Under the pieces are notes generated by a model. That model saw nothing but the letters and a program-made list of their open reading frames with translations, was not told the origin of the DNA and ran no database searches. From Portunus trituberculatus (lineage: Eukaryota > Arthropoda > Malacostraca > Decapoda > Portunidae), in contig NC_059286.1 of NCBI RefSeq assembly GCF_017591435.1, forward strand, positions 780,001 to 844,000: a DNA stretch of 64,000 nt, in the 5' to 3' direction. Of this stretch, positions 10,156 through 24,754 are shown one piece after another. Within the stretch, counting starts at the first letter, position 1. Each line of letters opens with the position of its first letter. The translations under genes were made by a program, and so were the position numbers.

Positions 10156-10251
<96 letters not shown>

Positions 10252-10253
<2 letters not shown>

Positions 10254-10501
10254 GGGTGCAAATGGGCAGATTTTCTCTCAAACATATTTCGTTGAAAGTG
10301 ATGGCAAGTTCTGCATTTATTATTTTTCTACAAGGTATTTTCTATGTATCTTAGCAGGGTTTTATATTCTTTATTCAAGACAGCTTATGGTTTGGCCGTA
10401 GCTAACCATAAGCAGTCTTGAAAAGAATATAAAACCCTTCTAAAGTATAGAGAAAATACCTTGAAAAAAATAATAGATGCAGAGCTTGCCATCACTTTTG
10501 A

Positions 10502-10504
<3 letters not shown>
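10252..10504. repeat. TA-flanked stem-loop, copy 2
   Basis: Same palindromic structure as the stem-loop at 7852, between TA tracts 10160-10251 and 10505-10593. Confidence 0.85.
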
Positions 10505-10595
<91 letters not shown>

Positions 10596-11569
10596 ACCGT
10601 GGAGTCGAGTCAGTAGCAGGGTTTCCACGTGAGCTAAAAAAACGGACAGACTCTTTCCCCAAAAAAGGGCAGAAAAGGACAAACATGTACACTCCTATTG
10701 CTTAATGTTTACTTTTAGTTAATTTTCAGTTAATTTTCACCTATAGTAAATTGTGCTAGAATTATGCCAAACGCTTCAGAATTCCACTAGGATTATGCTA
10801 AATTGATAGGTATGCTAGAAATTATGCTAGACGTCCAAAATTTACGCAAATTATGCTAAAAGCACAACATTATGCTAGATCTGGCAACACTGGCCCGGTG
10901 TCGCAGTAAAAAATGTCCCGGAAGTGTCTTGCTAATCTGCGCATGCATGGGTGGCCTATGCACTGCCAGACGCACGAGGAGTCAGGACAAGATTTAATTA
11001 GCATACTGCGCATGCGTGAGCAACTTGTCATACTGCACCATCCTTGTATAGGGATAAATACATGTAATTTCCAAATTCTTTCGTAGTATGTACAGTCAAA
11101 TAATATTTTTAAAAATGCAAAGTCGATACGATTTGCAAATGATTGGCATATAAACAGGTCATGAAATCATCATGCTTGAGATGGAAATATTTATTTATTC
11201 GTGATATTAATGACCTGTTTATATGTCAATCATTTGAATTTTTAATAAAACATTCTATTTGACTGTATATACGACGAAAGAATTTGGAAAATACATGTAT
11301 TTATCCCTATACATGATGGCAGTAGTCACCTGCCGCCCGGTGGAATACTCCAGGAGAGGTACTTACGGGGATGTAGGCAGTGCTGCAGACTGAGTGATTC
11401 CCCGTGTCCTCTCTTCCCGGTTCCCTTTGTGGTCTCATTTATACAATTGAGCAGCTGCAGCCTGCCCTCTAAAGACAACTTTTACTACTTCCTACACTAC
11501 ACTACAACACCTTACACTTTTACACTCTCTTCAAATCAAAATTTAATAATGGCTTCACCACGCCCTGCC

Positions 11570-12487
11570 TCGGAGTCCCCCTCTGGGGAGGGGACCATAA
11601 ATGTCCCCAGGTCGGACTGCCCTCTGCTGTCGACCTTGGGTGTCTTGACACTTCATCTAATACTTTCACTATCAATTTCTGCAACATTCGTGGCCTTCGT
11701 TCTAATTTTCAATCTGTGGAACACCACCTCTCCTCTACTAAACCTCATCTTCTCTTCCTAACTGAAACACAGTTGTCTGTGACTACTGACAGCAGCCCTT
11801 TTCTGTTCCCTCCTACTTGCTCTATCCTCATTTTCAATCCAAAGCTGGATGTTGCGCATACGTGCGTAACGACACCACTTGCTCTCGTGCCCACAATCTT
11901 GAATCTTCAGAATTTTCTACCATCTGGCTAAGACTTCAATGTCACTCTCTAACTAAATTCATCTGTGCTGTATACCTCTCACCTAATTCCTCTGACTATG
12001 TAAAATTCTTTGACTATTTGACTTCCAAGGTGGAGCACATCTTATCTCACTTTCCTTTTGCTGAGATCTCCATTTTAGGGATTTCAATGTTCACCACCAG
12101 CTTTGGCTTTCATCTTCTTTCACTGACCAACCTGGTGAACAAACCTTCAACTTTGCTATCCTTCATGACCTAGAGCAGCTAGTGCAGTTCCCTACCCGTA
12201 TTCCTGACCGCCTTGGAGACACGCCCAACATTCTTGATCTTTTCCTAACCTCCAACCCTTCTGCTTACTCTGTTAAACTTTCCTCTCCGTTGGGCTCCTC
12301 CGACCACAATCTAATTTCCGCTACCTGTTCTATCACTCCAGTGCAGCCTCAGGACCCGCCTAAGCGGAGGTGCTTCTGGCATTTTAACTCTGCTAAGTGG
12401 GAGGAACTAAGGCAGTACTATTCTGATTTCCTTGGGATGATTATTGTTTTCATGTCAGAGATCCTTCTCTTTGTGCCGAGCGCATAA
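11570..12487 (+). pseudogene. LINE-J endonuclease region
   Basis: An apurinic/apyrimidinic-type endonuclease spread over several frames: ICNIRGL near 11680, KPHLLFLTETQLS at about 11734-11780, the region with FRDFNVHH-like coding near 12080 (frameshifted), and SSPLGSSDHNLISATCSI near 12285-12335, the conserved GSSDH motif. At least three frame changes and stops interrupt it. It would nick target DNA to prime reverse transcription. Confidence 0.7.
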
Positions 12488-12896
12488 CAGAGGTGATTAT
12501 CTCTGGCATGGAGCTATACATTCCTCATACTTTCTCTAACCCTAAAGCTAAAAAGCCTTGGTTTAACTCTGCTTGTTCTCGTGCTGTCAATGATAGAGAG
12601 GCGGCTCACAAACGGTTCCGTAGCCATCCAACTGCTGAAACTCATGCCCTATATATTTCTGCCCGTAATCATGCCAAATCTATTCTCCAACTTACTAAAA
12701 CTCTTTCATCAATAGAAAATGTCAAAGTCTTTCCAATTCTAACTCCTCTCGAGATTTCTGGCATCTAGCCAATAATATCTCTAACAACTTTACTTCTTCG
12801 TCTTTCCCTCCTTTACTTCATCCAGATGGCTCTACAGCTGTCTCTTCTTTTTCTAAAGCTGAACTCTTCGCTCAAACCTTTGCTACCAACTCAACT

Positions 12897-13941
12897 TTGG
12901 ATGATTCTGGGCATATTCCTCCTACTCCTCCACCCTCTGACTACTTCATCCCTAAAATTAAAATTCTTTATAAAGACGTTTTCCTGGCCCTCTCTGGCCT
13001 TGATTCTCGGAAGGCTTACGGTCCGGATGGAGTCCCTCCTGTTGTTCTCAAAACTGTGCTTCCGAACTCGCTCACTGCCTGGTCAAACTCTTTCATCTGT
13101 GTCTCTCTACTTCTATTTATCCTTCTTGCTGGAAGTTTGCTCACATTCAACCTGTCCCTAAAAAAGGTGACCACTCCAATCCTTCTAACTACCGCCCTAT
13201 AGCTTTGATTTCCTGCCTTTCTAAAGCCTTTGAGTCTATCCTTAATAGGAAGATAATGAGGCATCTATCAGCTCACAACCTTCTCTCTGATTGCCAGTAT
13301 GGTTTCCGTAAAGGCAGATCTACTGGTGATCTTCTTACTTTCCTAACTGAATCTTGGTCATCCTCTTTTAGGGACTTCGGTGAAACCTTTGCTGTCGGCC
13401 TTGACATATCGAAAGCCTTCGATAGAGTCTGGCACAAATCTTTAATTTCTAAACTACCCTCCTACGGATTCTATCCTTCTCTCTGTACCTTCATCTCCAG
13501 TTTCCTTTCCGATCGTTCTATTGCTGCTGTAGTAGACGGTCACTGTTCTTCCCTAAAACTATCAACAGTGGTGTTCCACAGGGTTCTGTCCTATCACCCA
13601 CTCTCTTTCTATTATTCATCAATGATCTCCTAAATCTGACTCAATGCCCTATCCACTCCTATGCTGATGATACCACCTTGCATTATTCAACAGCGTTCAA
13701 CAGACGCCCAACCCAACAACAATTAAATGACTCAAGGCGAGATGCTATAGGACGCCTAACTTCTGATCTTTCACTTGTTTCTGATTGGGGCAGAGAAAAC
13801 CTGGTTTTGTTCAATGCCTCAAAACTCAATTTCTACAACTATCTACTCGACATAACCTTCCAGACAACTATCCTCTCTTCTTCAATAACACTCAACTTCC
13901 CTCTCCTCTACATTAAACACACTCGGTCTATCCTTCACTAA
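12897..13941 (+). pseudogene. LINE-J reverse transcriptase
   Basis: Motifs in order: ALSGLDSRKAYGPDGVPPVV (12993-13050), then KAFESILNRKIMRHL, QYGFRKGRSTGDLLTFL (13300-13350), the catalytic-strand motif GLDISKAFDRVWH (13399-13437), a GVPQGS-type turn now frameshifted near 13570, and YADDTTL at about 13660-13680, where the ADD carboxylates are conserved. Breaks near 13200, 13570 and 13640 split it into frames. The family is RNA-directed DNA polymerase of non-LTR elements. Confidence 0.8.
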
Positions 13942-14007
13942 AAATCTAAACTGGAAATTTCACATCTCTACTCTTGCTAAATCAGCTTCCAAGAAGTTAG
14001 GTGTCCT

Positions 14008-14485
14008 GTGGCGTCTTCGTCCATTTTCTCTCCCTCCCAGCTGCTTGCTCTGTACAGGGCCTTATCCGCCCGTGTATGGAGTATGGCTCTCATGTCTGGG
14101 GATCCACACACAGCTTTACTAAACAAGGTGGAATCTAAAGCTTTTCGTCTTATCAACTCTTCTCCTCTAACTGACTGTCTTGATTCTTTAAGTCACCGCC
14201 GCAATGTTGCATCTTTATCTGTCTTCTACCGCTGTTTTCATGCTGTCTGCTCTTCTGAACTTGCTAACTGCTTGCCTTCCCCTCCTGCGGCCTCGCTGCA
14301 CAAGACTCTCTACTTCTTCTCATCCCTATTCTGTCCATCTTCCTAATGCAAGAGTTAACCAGTATCTTCACTCCTTCATTCCCTACACTGGTAAACTCTG
14401 GAACTCTCTACCTGTGTCTGTATTTCCACCTGCCTATGACTTAAACTCTTTCAAAAGAGGAGTGTCAAGACACCTCTTACGTTAA
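14008..14485 (+). pseudogene. LINE-J C-terminal region
   Basis: Post-RT region with SRVWSMALMSGDPHTALLNKVE (two frames), CFHAVCSSELANCLPSPPAA, and the ending NSLPVSVFPPAYDLNSFKRG before a stop. This tail is recurrent in arthropod jockey-type elements and is also visible in the minus-strand fragments near 46.3 and 48.2 kb. Confidence 0.65.
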
Positions 14486-14933
14486 CTGGACCCTCCTTTT
14501 AGATTTTTTTGTTTTTTCTCTTTCTCCTACTTTCCTCTCAACAGGGCCTGGCAACCAGCGGGATATTTTTTTTTCCAACACTTTGTTTTCCCTTGGCCAG
14601 TGCCCTTGTAATGTAAAAAAAAAAAAAAAAAAAAAAGTATGACATGTTGCTCACGCATGCGCAGTATGCTTAGTAAATCTTGTCCTGATTCCTCGTGCGT
14701 CTGGCAGTGCATAGGCCACCCAAGCATGCACAGATGAACAAGACACTTCCGGGACATTTTTTACTGCGACACCGGTGTAGCGTAGAATCGTGCTCCTCGT
14801 GAAATCTTGCACCAACCCTAATGCGCATGCGCCACTCAGGGAAAAAATGTCGTACCTACCCGTAGCAGCGTAAAATCATGTTCCTAGTGAACTGAACACG
14901 AACAGTGAGTGAGCTTGGAAATGTTGCAGAGGA

Positions 14934-14936
<3 letters not shown>

Positions 14937-15007
<71 letters not shown>

Positions 15008-15095
15008 ATGATGACGCCAGTTCTCTAAAATAAAAGCATCTCTCTCTCTCTCTCTCTCTCTCTTTATGATGACGCCAGTTCTCTAAAATAAAAGC

Positions 15096-15176
<81 letters not shown>

Positions 15177-15211
15177 ATGATGACGCCAGTTCTCTAAAAT
15201 AAAAGCATCTT

Positions 15212-15279
<68 letters not shown>

Positions 15280-15309
15280 GACGCCAGTTCTCTAAAATAA
15301 AAGCATCTT

Positions 15310-15392
<83 letters not shown>

Positions 15393-15414
15393 GACGCCAG
15401 TTCTCTAAAATAAA

Positions 15415-15509
<95 letters not shown>
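14937..15509. repeat. CT/cassette minisatellite, copy 2
   Basis: Five spacers with the same GATGACGCCAGTTCTC core separated by CT blocks of different lengths from copy 1. Confidence 0.95.
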
Positions 15510-15512
<3 letters not shown>

Positions 15513-15803
15513 ATTTAATTAGTGTCATAGGGCACTATTATAGAGAAAGTTTATTCAGAAATTGGAATGAATATCGTAAAATTGAGATAATGGCATACTT
15601 TATTTTTTTTTATATGTACAGTTCAAGTGCATAGATGTATATATTTTCTGAACATCTATTGATTAACTTATGTTTATACTTAACGAAATTGTGGTAGCAA
15701 AGATATAGGTACATACGTAAATTATAGTTTTATTTTTTCTTATAGCTCAGACGCATACGTAGTACATACATGTATATTTCTTGAATATCTATTGATCATC
15801 ATT

Positions 15804-16300
<497 letters not shown>

Positions 16301-16598
16301 ACCGTGGAGTCGAGTCAGTAGCAGGGTTTCCACGTGAGCTAAAAAATCGGACAGACTCTTTCCCCAAAAAAGGGCAGAAAAGGACAAACATGTACACTCC
16401 TATTGCTTAATGTTTACTTTTAGTTAATTTTCAGTTAATTTTCACCTATAGTAAATTGTGCTAGAATTATGCCAAACGCTTCAGAATTCTACTAGGATTA
16501 TGCTAAATTGATAGGTATGCCAGAAATTATGCTAGACGTCCAAAATTTACGCAAATTATGCTAAAAGCACAACATTATGCTAGATCTGGCAACACTGG

Positions 16599-17163
16599 CC
16601 CGGTGTCGCAGTAAAAAATGTCCCGGAAGTGTCTTGCTAATCTGCGCATGCATGGGTGGCCTATGCACTGCCAGACGCACGAGTCAGGACAAGATTTAAT
16701 TAGCATACTGCGCATGCGTGAGCAACTTGTCATACTGCACCATCCTTGTATAGGGATAAATACATGTAATTTCCAAATTCTTTCGTAGTATGTACAGTCA
16801 AATAATATTTTAAAAATGCAAAGTCGATACGATTTGCAAATGATTGGCATATAAACAGGTCATGAAATCATCATGCTTGAGATGGAAATATTTATTTATT
16901 CGTGATATTAATGACCTGTTTATATGTCAATCATTTGAATTTTTAATAAAACATTCTATTTGACTGTATATACGACGAAAGAATTTGGAAAATACATGTA
17001 TTTATCCCTATACATGATGGTGCAGTATGACATGTTGCTCACGCATGCGCATTTTGCTTAGTAAATCTTGTCCTGATTCCTCGTGCGTCTGGCAGTGCAT
17101 AGGCCACCCAAGCATGCACAGATGAACAAGACACTTCCGGGACATTTTTTACTGCGACACCGG
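16599..17163. mobile_element. Fold-back element, copy 3 (complete)
   Basis: 565 bp, starts CCGGTGTCGCAG and ends CTGCGACACCGG, with uninterrupted complementary arms and a short central loop around GAAATCATCATGCTTGAG. The best reference copy of the fold-back. Confidence 0.85.
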
Positions 17164-17322
17164 TGTAGCGTAGAATCGTGCTCCTCGTGAAATCTTGCAC
17201 CAACCCTAATGCGCATGCGCCACTCAGGGAAAAAATGTCGTACCTACCCGTAGCAGCGTAAAATCATGTTCCTAGTGAACTGAACACGAACAGTGAGTGA
17301 GCTTGGAAATGTTGCAGAGGAG

Positions 17323-17325
<3 letters not shown>

Positions 17326-17396
<71 letters not shown>

Positions 17397-17435
17397 ATGA
17401 TGATGCCCGTTCTCTAAAATAAAAGCATCTTCCCC

Positions 17436-17473
<38 letters not shown>
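17326..17473. repeat. CT/cassette minisatellite, copy 3 (short)
   Basis: Two CT blocks and a single spacer with a slightly diverged core (GATGATGCCCGTTCTC). Confidence 0.9.
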
Positions 17474-17476
<3 letters not shown>

Positions 17477-17764
17477 ATTTAATTAGTGTCATAGGGCACT
17501 GCATTATAGAGAAAGTTTATTCAGAAATTGGAATGAATATCGTAAAAATTGAGATAATGACATACTTTATTATTTTTTTATATGTACAGTTCAAGTGCAT
17601 AGATGCATATATTTTCTGAACATCTATTGATTAACTTACTTTTATACCTAACGAAATTGTGCTGGCAAAGATATAGGTATATACGTAAATTATATTTTTT
17701 TTCTTATAGCTCAGATGCATACGTAGTACATACATGTATATTTCTTGAATATCTATTGATCATC

Positions 17765-18792
<1,028 letters not shown>

Positions 18793-18982
18793 CTGCCCCC
18801 TCCCACATAAATAGTCGTCTCGACTATTTCCCTAGTCTCGTCCTCCACATTTTACATCCCAGCTACTCAAATCTGTTTCCTCATCTAGAATATAGTTCTG
18901 CAATCTCCGTGGTGGTCGACGCTGGCGGGGTGGGCGGCGGGCGGCAGCTGGCGGTGAGTCACCCACTCCTGACTCAGCTTCT

Positions 18983-20390
18983 TCATCCCCGCTCCACTGT
19001 CCTCGCTGCCCACGAGGCCGGCGTCAGGCCCTTTACATCCTCTGCTACTATGGGAAGGGCTGCGTCCTCCTCCTCACTGCTGCTGTCACACGGGGCTTGG
19101 CCCCAGGTGATCTTCCCAGGCCCGTGGTATCTCCACAGTCGGTCAGCATGAATTATCTTGGGCTTCCCGCGTTGTCCTCGACGAATACGGAAGGTTACCT
19201 CCGACACCTTCTCAATGACAGTGTATGGCCCCTCCCAGGGGCTCTGCAGCTTCGGTGAGAGACCTTTCCGACGACGTGGGTTGTAAAGCCACACCTTGTC
19301 GCCAGCTGCAAACTCAGCCGCGCGACTTCCCCGGTCATAGCGGTGCCTCATGGCCTCGCCCGCCAGCTTAAGTCGTCCTCGCACCTGATGATGAGCCTCC
19401 ACTAGCCGCTCCTGCAGTGCTATGGCGTAGTCCGTGGCCACAGTCGGCAGTTCTTCATCTGGAGGGCGTCCTGTGGTCAAGTCCACTGGCAGGCGAAGCT
19501 CCCGGCCCATCATAAGCCGGGCCGGCATGTAGGTGGTGGCCTCGTGCGCGGCAGACCTGTATGCCATGAGCAGAACGGAAAGCTTGCGGTCCCACTCTGT
19601 CTGTCCCTCTGTACAGTATTTGGCCAGTTCCTGAGCCAGTGTCCTGTTGAAGCGCTCCACCATCCCGTCAGACTGCGGCCTCAGTGGTGTTGCCCTCGTC
19701 TTCCGCAGGCCCATTAGCTGACAACACTCGCCGAATACCTCCGACTCAAACTCGTGGCCTTGATCAGAATGCAGCTCGCCAGGCACACCAAACCTGGTGA
19801 AGAACTGTTCCACCAGTACTTCTGCTACAGTCACTGCTTCATGGTTTGGCAGTGCGTACGCCTCGGGCCATTTCATGAAGTAGTCCATGGCAACACAGAT
19901 GATTGCCAACTGCAGTCGCGGGTAGCGGCCCCACGATGTCTACTGCTACGTGCTCCATAGGGGCTCCCACCTGATACAGCTGTAGCGGCGCTCTACCTTT
20001 CCGTGCATGTCCCTTCTTGGCGTTAAAGGTGTCGCACACTTGGCACCATTCTTGTACATCCTTGCACATCCCCAGCCAGTAGAACCGCTGTCGTAGACGA
20101 CTGAGTGTCTTCTTCACTCCTAGATGCCCACTGGCGACGCCCTCATGCATCTCCCTCATCAGGCTAGCTCTCATATCACGAGGAATGACTGTCTGCCAGT
20201 ACATCATCCCTCCGTCAGGTGTCAGCCACTTCTTTACCAGTAGTCCTCTACTCAATTTCAGCGTGTCCCACTGCCTCCAGTAGAATCTCGTAGCTGGGCT
20301 CAGGGCTGCCACTTCTTGCTCGCCAGGGCGACCTTGACCTTCCTCTGCGCCTCCTGCAGAAGCGTGTCTCCGTCACCCTCCGCGCCATGA
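18983..20390 (-). pseudogene. LTR-3 integrase
   Basis: Gypsy-type integrase in two frames. 19839-20312 holds the zinc-binding domain (HEGVASGHLGVKKTLSRLRQ, WCQVCDTF) and the first catalytic Asp (VAVDIVGPLP). A frame change near 19915 leads into 18983-19909, with CVAMDYFMKWPEAYALPN, the second Asp in ELHSDQGHEFESEVF and the Glu in PQSDGMVERFNRTL. The GPY-type tail is SPWEGPYTVIEKV and HADRLWRYHGPGK. All three D-D-E residues are present but the frame is broken, so this copy is inactive. It would insert cDNA into chromosomes. Confidence 0.85.
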
Positions 20391-20454
20391 ACTCCTGTCA
20401 GCTTGCAGACTTCTGGCTCCTTCCTGCTGCAATGGTGACACTCAGGCTCATATG

Positions 20455-21165
<711 letters not shown>

Positions 21166-21358
21166 CTCAAGTGCTCATATGGACGTCTGCTAAGGCTGTC
21201 AACGTTCCTGTGGACTCTCCCAGGGCGATGCTCGACGCAGTAATCGTACTGCGGTCCGTCCTCACAGTAAACTTTGCCCCATACAGGTATGGGTGAAAGT
21301 TTTCTAGACCCTTCACCACAGCCAGAAGTTCCTTCCGCGTGACACAGTAATTTTTCTC
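21166..21358 (-). pseudogene. LTR-3 RNase H C-terminal part
   Basis: Minus-strand coding for the end of RNase H and the start of the linker: AEKNYC, the VTRKELLAVVKGLENFHPYL region (frameshifted against the next part) and RNVDSLSRRPYEH. Across LTR-4 it joins the frame ending at 31271 (VVAYYGNKFSHA). The codon split by the LTR-4 insertion falls in the Ala between FSH and EKN. Confidence 0.75.
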
Positions 21359-21363
21359 CGCGT
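21359..21363. other. LTR-4 target-site duplication (left)
   Basis: CGCGT here and again at 31266-31270 directly flank the two LTRs: a perfect 5 bp duplication made at integration. Confidence 0.9.
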
Positions 21364-21603
21364 TGTGGGTATGTAATGTAATGTATCATATGTATTCCCT
21401 GTACCTCTGATTATCGTACGCCTGGCAACCCTACGTAAGCCTCAGTCTTGCTGGCATCTCCAAGGCAGGCACGCGTACGGGGGTCCTTCCAAGGCTTTCT
21501 CTGTGTTCCTCTGCTTGAATACACCTACTACAGTTAGTACGTGTTTCTATGAAGAACCTTCTCCTTCGTGGCTGTACTGTCCCGACAGCTACGCAACACC
21601 ACA
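21364..21603 (+). repeat. LTR-4 5' LTR
   Basis: 240 bp, TGTGGGTATGTAATG to CAACACCACA. The 3' partner at 31030-31265 differs by a few substitutions and one 4-base indel by eye. A primer-binding site TGGCGCAGTGAGTAGG starts at 21604. The same LTR family flanks LTR-6. Confidence 0.92.
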
Positions 21604-22228
21604 TGGCGCAGTGAGTAGGATAACGAGTCTTCCCGACGCCATCGCCGCCGCGCCAGCAGGGACTCCACTGCCTCTTCACGCCCTTCCCTGGGTTTTACGG
21701 AGCTTCAGTGACTCTTGTGACAGTGCGTGCAGTGCTGTGACAGTGTGTGCGGTGTCGTGCTTTTGCGTGCAGTGTTTTGCGTTCTAGTCTCCCCTCGCCG
21801 TTCACAAGGGACGCTACACCCTTGGCGGGAGACAGACCTCGCAGCATCACATCCCCCTCGTCCAGCGCGCAGCGGGTAACTGCCTTCCTTGGGGGCAGTG
21901 TTGCCACTTTAGTCTGGAATGCTACCCATAAAAAAGTTGCATTTTACCCACAAAAATCCCACAAATTTTTATGAAATACCCACAAATCTACCCACAAATA
22001 TTCGTAATTTTTATAGTAACTATTTTTCATGGTGGTTAATAAAATCAACAGAATAAATGTGCACATGTATTTACACGATTATTTCTGCATCATTTTATAA
22101 CAAAATTGTAGTTAAAAAATATAAAAAAAAAATTCCTTCAGAAACAGCAGCCAGAAGTAGTTAGTTTAGCGGAAAGAAGAATTTTAACTAATAAGGCTAC
22201 AACTGGCTTGAGCGATCATTCACTAGTT

Positions 22229-24273
22229 TTAGTCCGTGTCTATGGAAATTATATCATCATTAGCCTCTTCAGCACTATCTTTAGCTCCAAAGTTTCTAAT
22301 AATTACATTGGAAGGTAAAAAAGTTGAGCAGTTCAGTGACTGCAGTTTCAGTCCATAGCGAATTTGCAATATGGCTTCAACTGATCTTACACTTAGCCTA
22401 TTCCTTAATTTTGAATGAACTACGTTCATTTGTGAAAAGATTCTCTCAATGGTCGCATTTGAGTAAGGCAAGGACAGTAGTGAGAGTGCAAGTGATGATA
22501 AATTTGGAAACTTTTTTACACCTGAGCTCATTGTGTATTCATTTACCTCAGCCCAGAAACTAACAGTATCATTAAGGCATTCTTTGGGCCACTGCACAAA
22601 GCTGACATTTTCCCATTCATTCTCCAAACTATCCATATCTGCAAATGTTGATTTATATCTGCAGGCAACAGGCACAATAGACCGTTTGCACTGGGAAGTA
22701 ACGTTAGAGGGATGAAAGTTCTTTAACATCAGGAGAATGTCAACATTGTCTGGAAGGCGCCTCTGTACTTCAGTTAAGAGTTCTAACATGAAATTTTTGC
22801 AGCGTTCTTTAACACAACTGATCTGCTCACTACTCAGAGAACATGACTGTGCAAATGAGTTGAACTCATGACCAAAGGTTATGACTGTATGTGGTAGGAT
22901 GTAGCTCTGAATGCTAAGATTTGGCAGGCTTTCTTTGGGACACTTTGACAAGTAATTAGAGTCAACTACTACTTGCATAAGGCTACGGTACATATCCAGT
23001 AGATCATCAGTGATTTTTGTAATATCAACATTCTGGCCCTGGAAAAGTTTATTCATTCTCACAACCTCCTTCAGGATCTTTCTGAGAAACAAAAGATATA
23101 GCTTGGTTTGAGGATCCTTGTAAGCATTTGCAAGCTCTTTTGATATGTGGCAACGTTCTTTTGAAGAAGCCATTTCAAAATGAAGTTTCAAAGCATCCCA
23201 TTCATCAAGTATGACATTGATTGCTTCCAAGCGTGCCAACCACCGTGTAGTAGCCAAACCCGGGACTTTCTTGGGCACACTACTACAACCTTCTAGTACC
23301 TTATACAGCTCTTGATACGTGTGCATTCTCTTTGGGCTGTTTGAGAACCAGGTATGTGTTTCTCTAACTATAAACAAAATAACCGTGGGAAGAACATCAC
23401 AGGCTTTGGCAGCAGCTAAATGGAGCGAGTGACATACGCATCGTACAAGAGTCAACTCAGGATTATCATTCTTCAGTAGAGTAGAAAGAGAATGTGTTTT
23501 TCCAACCATTGCGCTAGCCCCATCAGTACCTATGCCAATCAACTTGTTGAGATCTAAACCATCCTCCTCAAGACAGCCTTTCAGTGTTGTGTAGATAGTG
23601 TGTGCAGTTGTATCCTTCAAAGGTAGAAGACGATAAAATGTATCAACTACGCTTCTTTTCTTTACACTGTAAAGCCTAATACTCAATCCCAAACATGTGA
23701 TATTTGCCTCATTTGTGCTTTCATCCACTATCAAGCTGTAGTGTTGGTCACCTATTTCATTTCTCAGATCCTGTGCAAATGATGGGGCCAATACATGTTT
23801 CTGCAAACGAGCACATTTTGTACGATGCAGCTTGATTTTCTGTAGTGTACTTGATTTTTTGTCTAACTGAGGTACTAATTCACCCAAATGATCTATTGAC
23901 AAAGTAGAAGCATGCTCAGAAATAAACACAGCCAATTTCAGTTCAGCTACTTTTGTAGGGTCATTTTCTGCAAGCTTAAAACTGTCTTTAATCGATGACT
24001 GAACTTTACTTCCAGATGGCTTTATGTTCTCGATGTGTCTCTTTGTTTCAGCATGTCCAAGAATGGTTTTCAAGTGTGCTTGCAAGGAAGTGCCACAAAC
24101 TTTGCATCTGACTTTGGTGCTGTCACCCGGAAATGGCTGCAGCCATCCTGAGGGGAAAAAAACGAGTCCTATGTATTTCCTATGCATTTATATATTAATG
24201 TATTCGTTTACCATAGCTATATACCACCTACTAAGAATTAAGTTAACTATAGTCACACACACACACACACACA

Positions 24274-24354
<81 letters not shown>

Positions 24355-24443
24355 AAGCAACAATAAAACTAAAACTAACCTTTGAATCGGCTGTCAGTTT
24401 CCCAAACTGTCCTGTAATGCTGAGTATATTTCTTGTCACTCAT
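22229..24443 (-). CDS. hAT-1 transposase, two exons
   Basis: Cut-and-paste DNA transposase of the hAT superfamily. Exon 1 (24380-24443) encodes 21 residues from MSDKKYTQHYRT and ends at a GTTAG donor. Exon 2 (22229-24147) follows a CCCCTCAG acceptor. The phases join cleanly to give about 660 residues with no stop or frameshift. Visible parts: a BED-like zinc finger (CKVC...H...H, about residues 36-59), the first catalytic Asp in SLIVDESTNEANI (about 162), the second in GIGTDGASAMVGK (about 229), CHSLHLAAAKA (about 260), TRWLARLEAI (about 323), and a C-terminal dimerisation block LSLPYSNATIERIFSQMN. The unspliced 652-codon frame from 24187 also exists, but its first 13 residues come from the intron. 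It would bind the terminal repeats of hAT-1. No missing key residue was noticed. Confidence 0.85.
24148..24379 (-). other. Intron of hAT-1 transposase with CA and TA runs
   Basis: 232 bp with GT...AG borders on the minus strand. It holds a CA run (24254-24276) and a TA tract (24277-24351). Removing it joins the codons for ...SRFK and GWLQPFP in phase. Confidence 0.75.
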
Positions 24444-24754
24444 GGCAGGAGCTGGGAACCCAAGGCCTACTCTGTTACGTACAGTACTGTTCAGCTAGTC
24501 CACTTGTACCATGCACGGGTACTGTTGGTTGAACCGATGTAGTGAGTAGGTGAGTGAAGAGTGGCACTGTGAGCAGTGTTGCCAGATTGCTCTTAAGGGA
24601 ATCGGCTACAAGTAGCGCTAAAACTGGCTAGAAAATGGCTAAATTCTTATGTAAATGGCTAAAAAAAACGGCTGTTTTTTTTTTTTCCGGCAACAAAAAG
24701 AAAACTTAATCAGAATGTATTGTGATTATGATGTAGTCTTTTCTTACCTTGGAG

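Larger units (their letters stand above)
11320..14636 (+). mobile_element. LINE-J, jockey-like non-LTR retrotransposon
   Basis: A 3.3 kb element inserted in a fold-back arm. It has a 5' leader, an endonuclease region, reverse transcriptase, a C-terminal region and a 22 bp poly(A) tail at 14615-14636. The reading frame is broken repeatedly, so this copy is dead. Fragments of the same family's 3' region occur on the minus strand near 46140-46505 and 47995-48430. Confidence 0.85.
10895..14775. mobile_element. Fold-back element, copy 2, split by a LINE
   Basis: Left arm from 10895 (CCGGTGTCGCAGTAAAAAAT) to about 11319. The remaining right arm resumes at 14637 and ends CTGCGACACCGG at 14775. The LINE at 11320-14636 sits in the right arm. 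Comparison with copy 3 (GATGGTGCAGTATGACATG) shows that four bases, TGCA, were lost at the junction. Confidence 0.85.

Noticed and set aside
15194..15528. Glu-Arg repeat frames on the minus strand
   Set aside because: Translation of the CT/cassette minisatellite, not a gene.
24188..24439. Minus-strand frame MTRNILSITGQFGKL with Tyr-Ile run
   Set aside because: It overlaps exon 1 of hAT-1 in a different frame and reads into the intron microsatellites.
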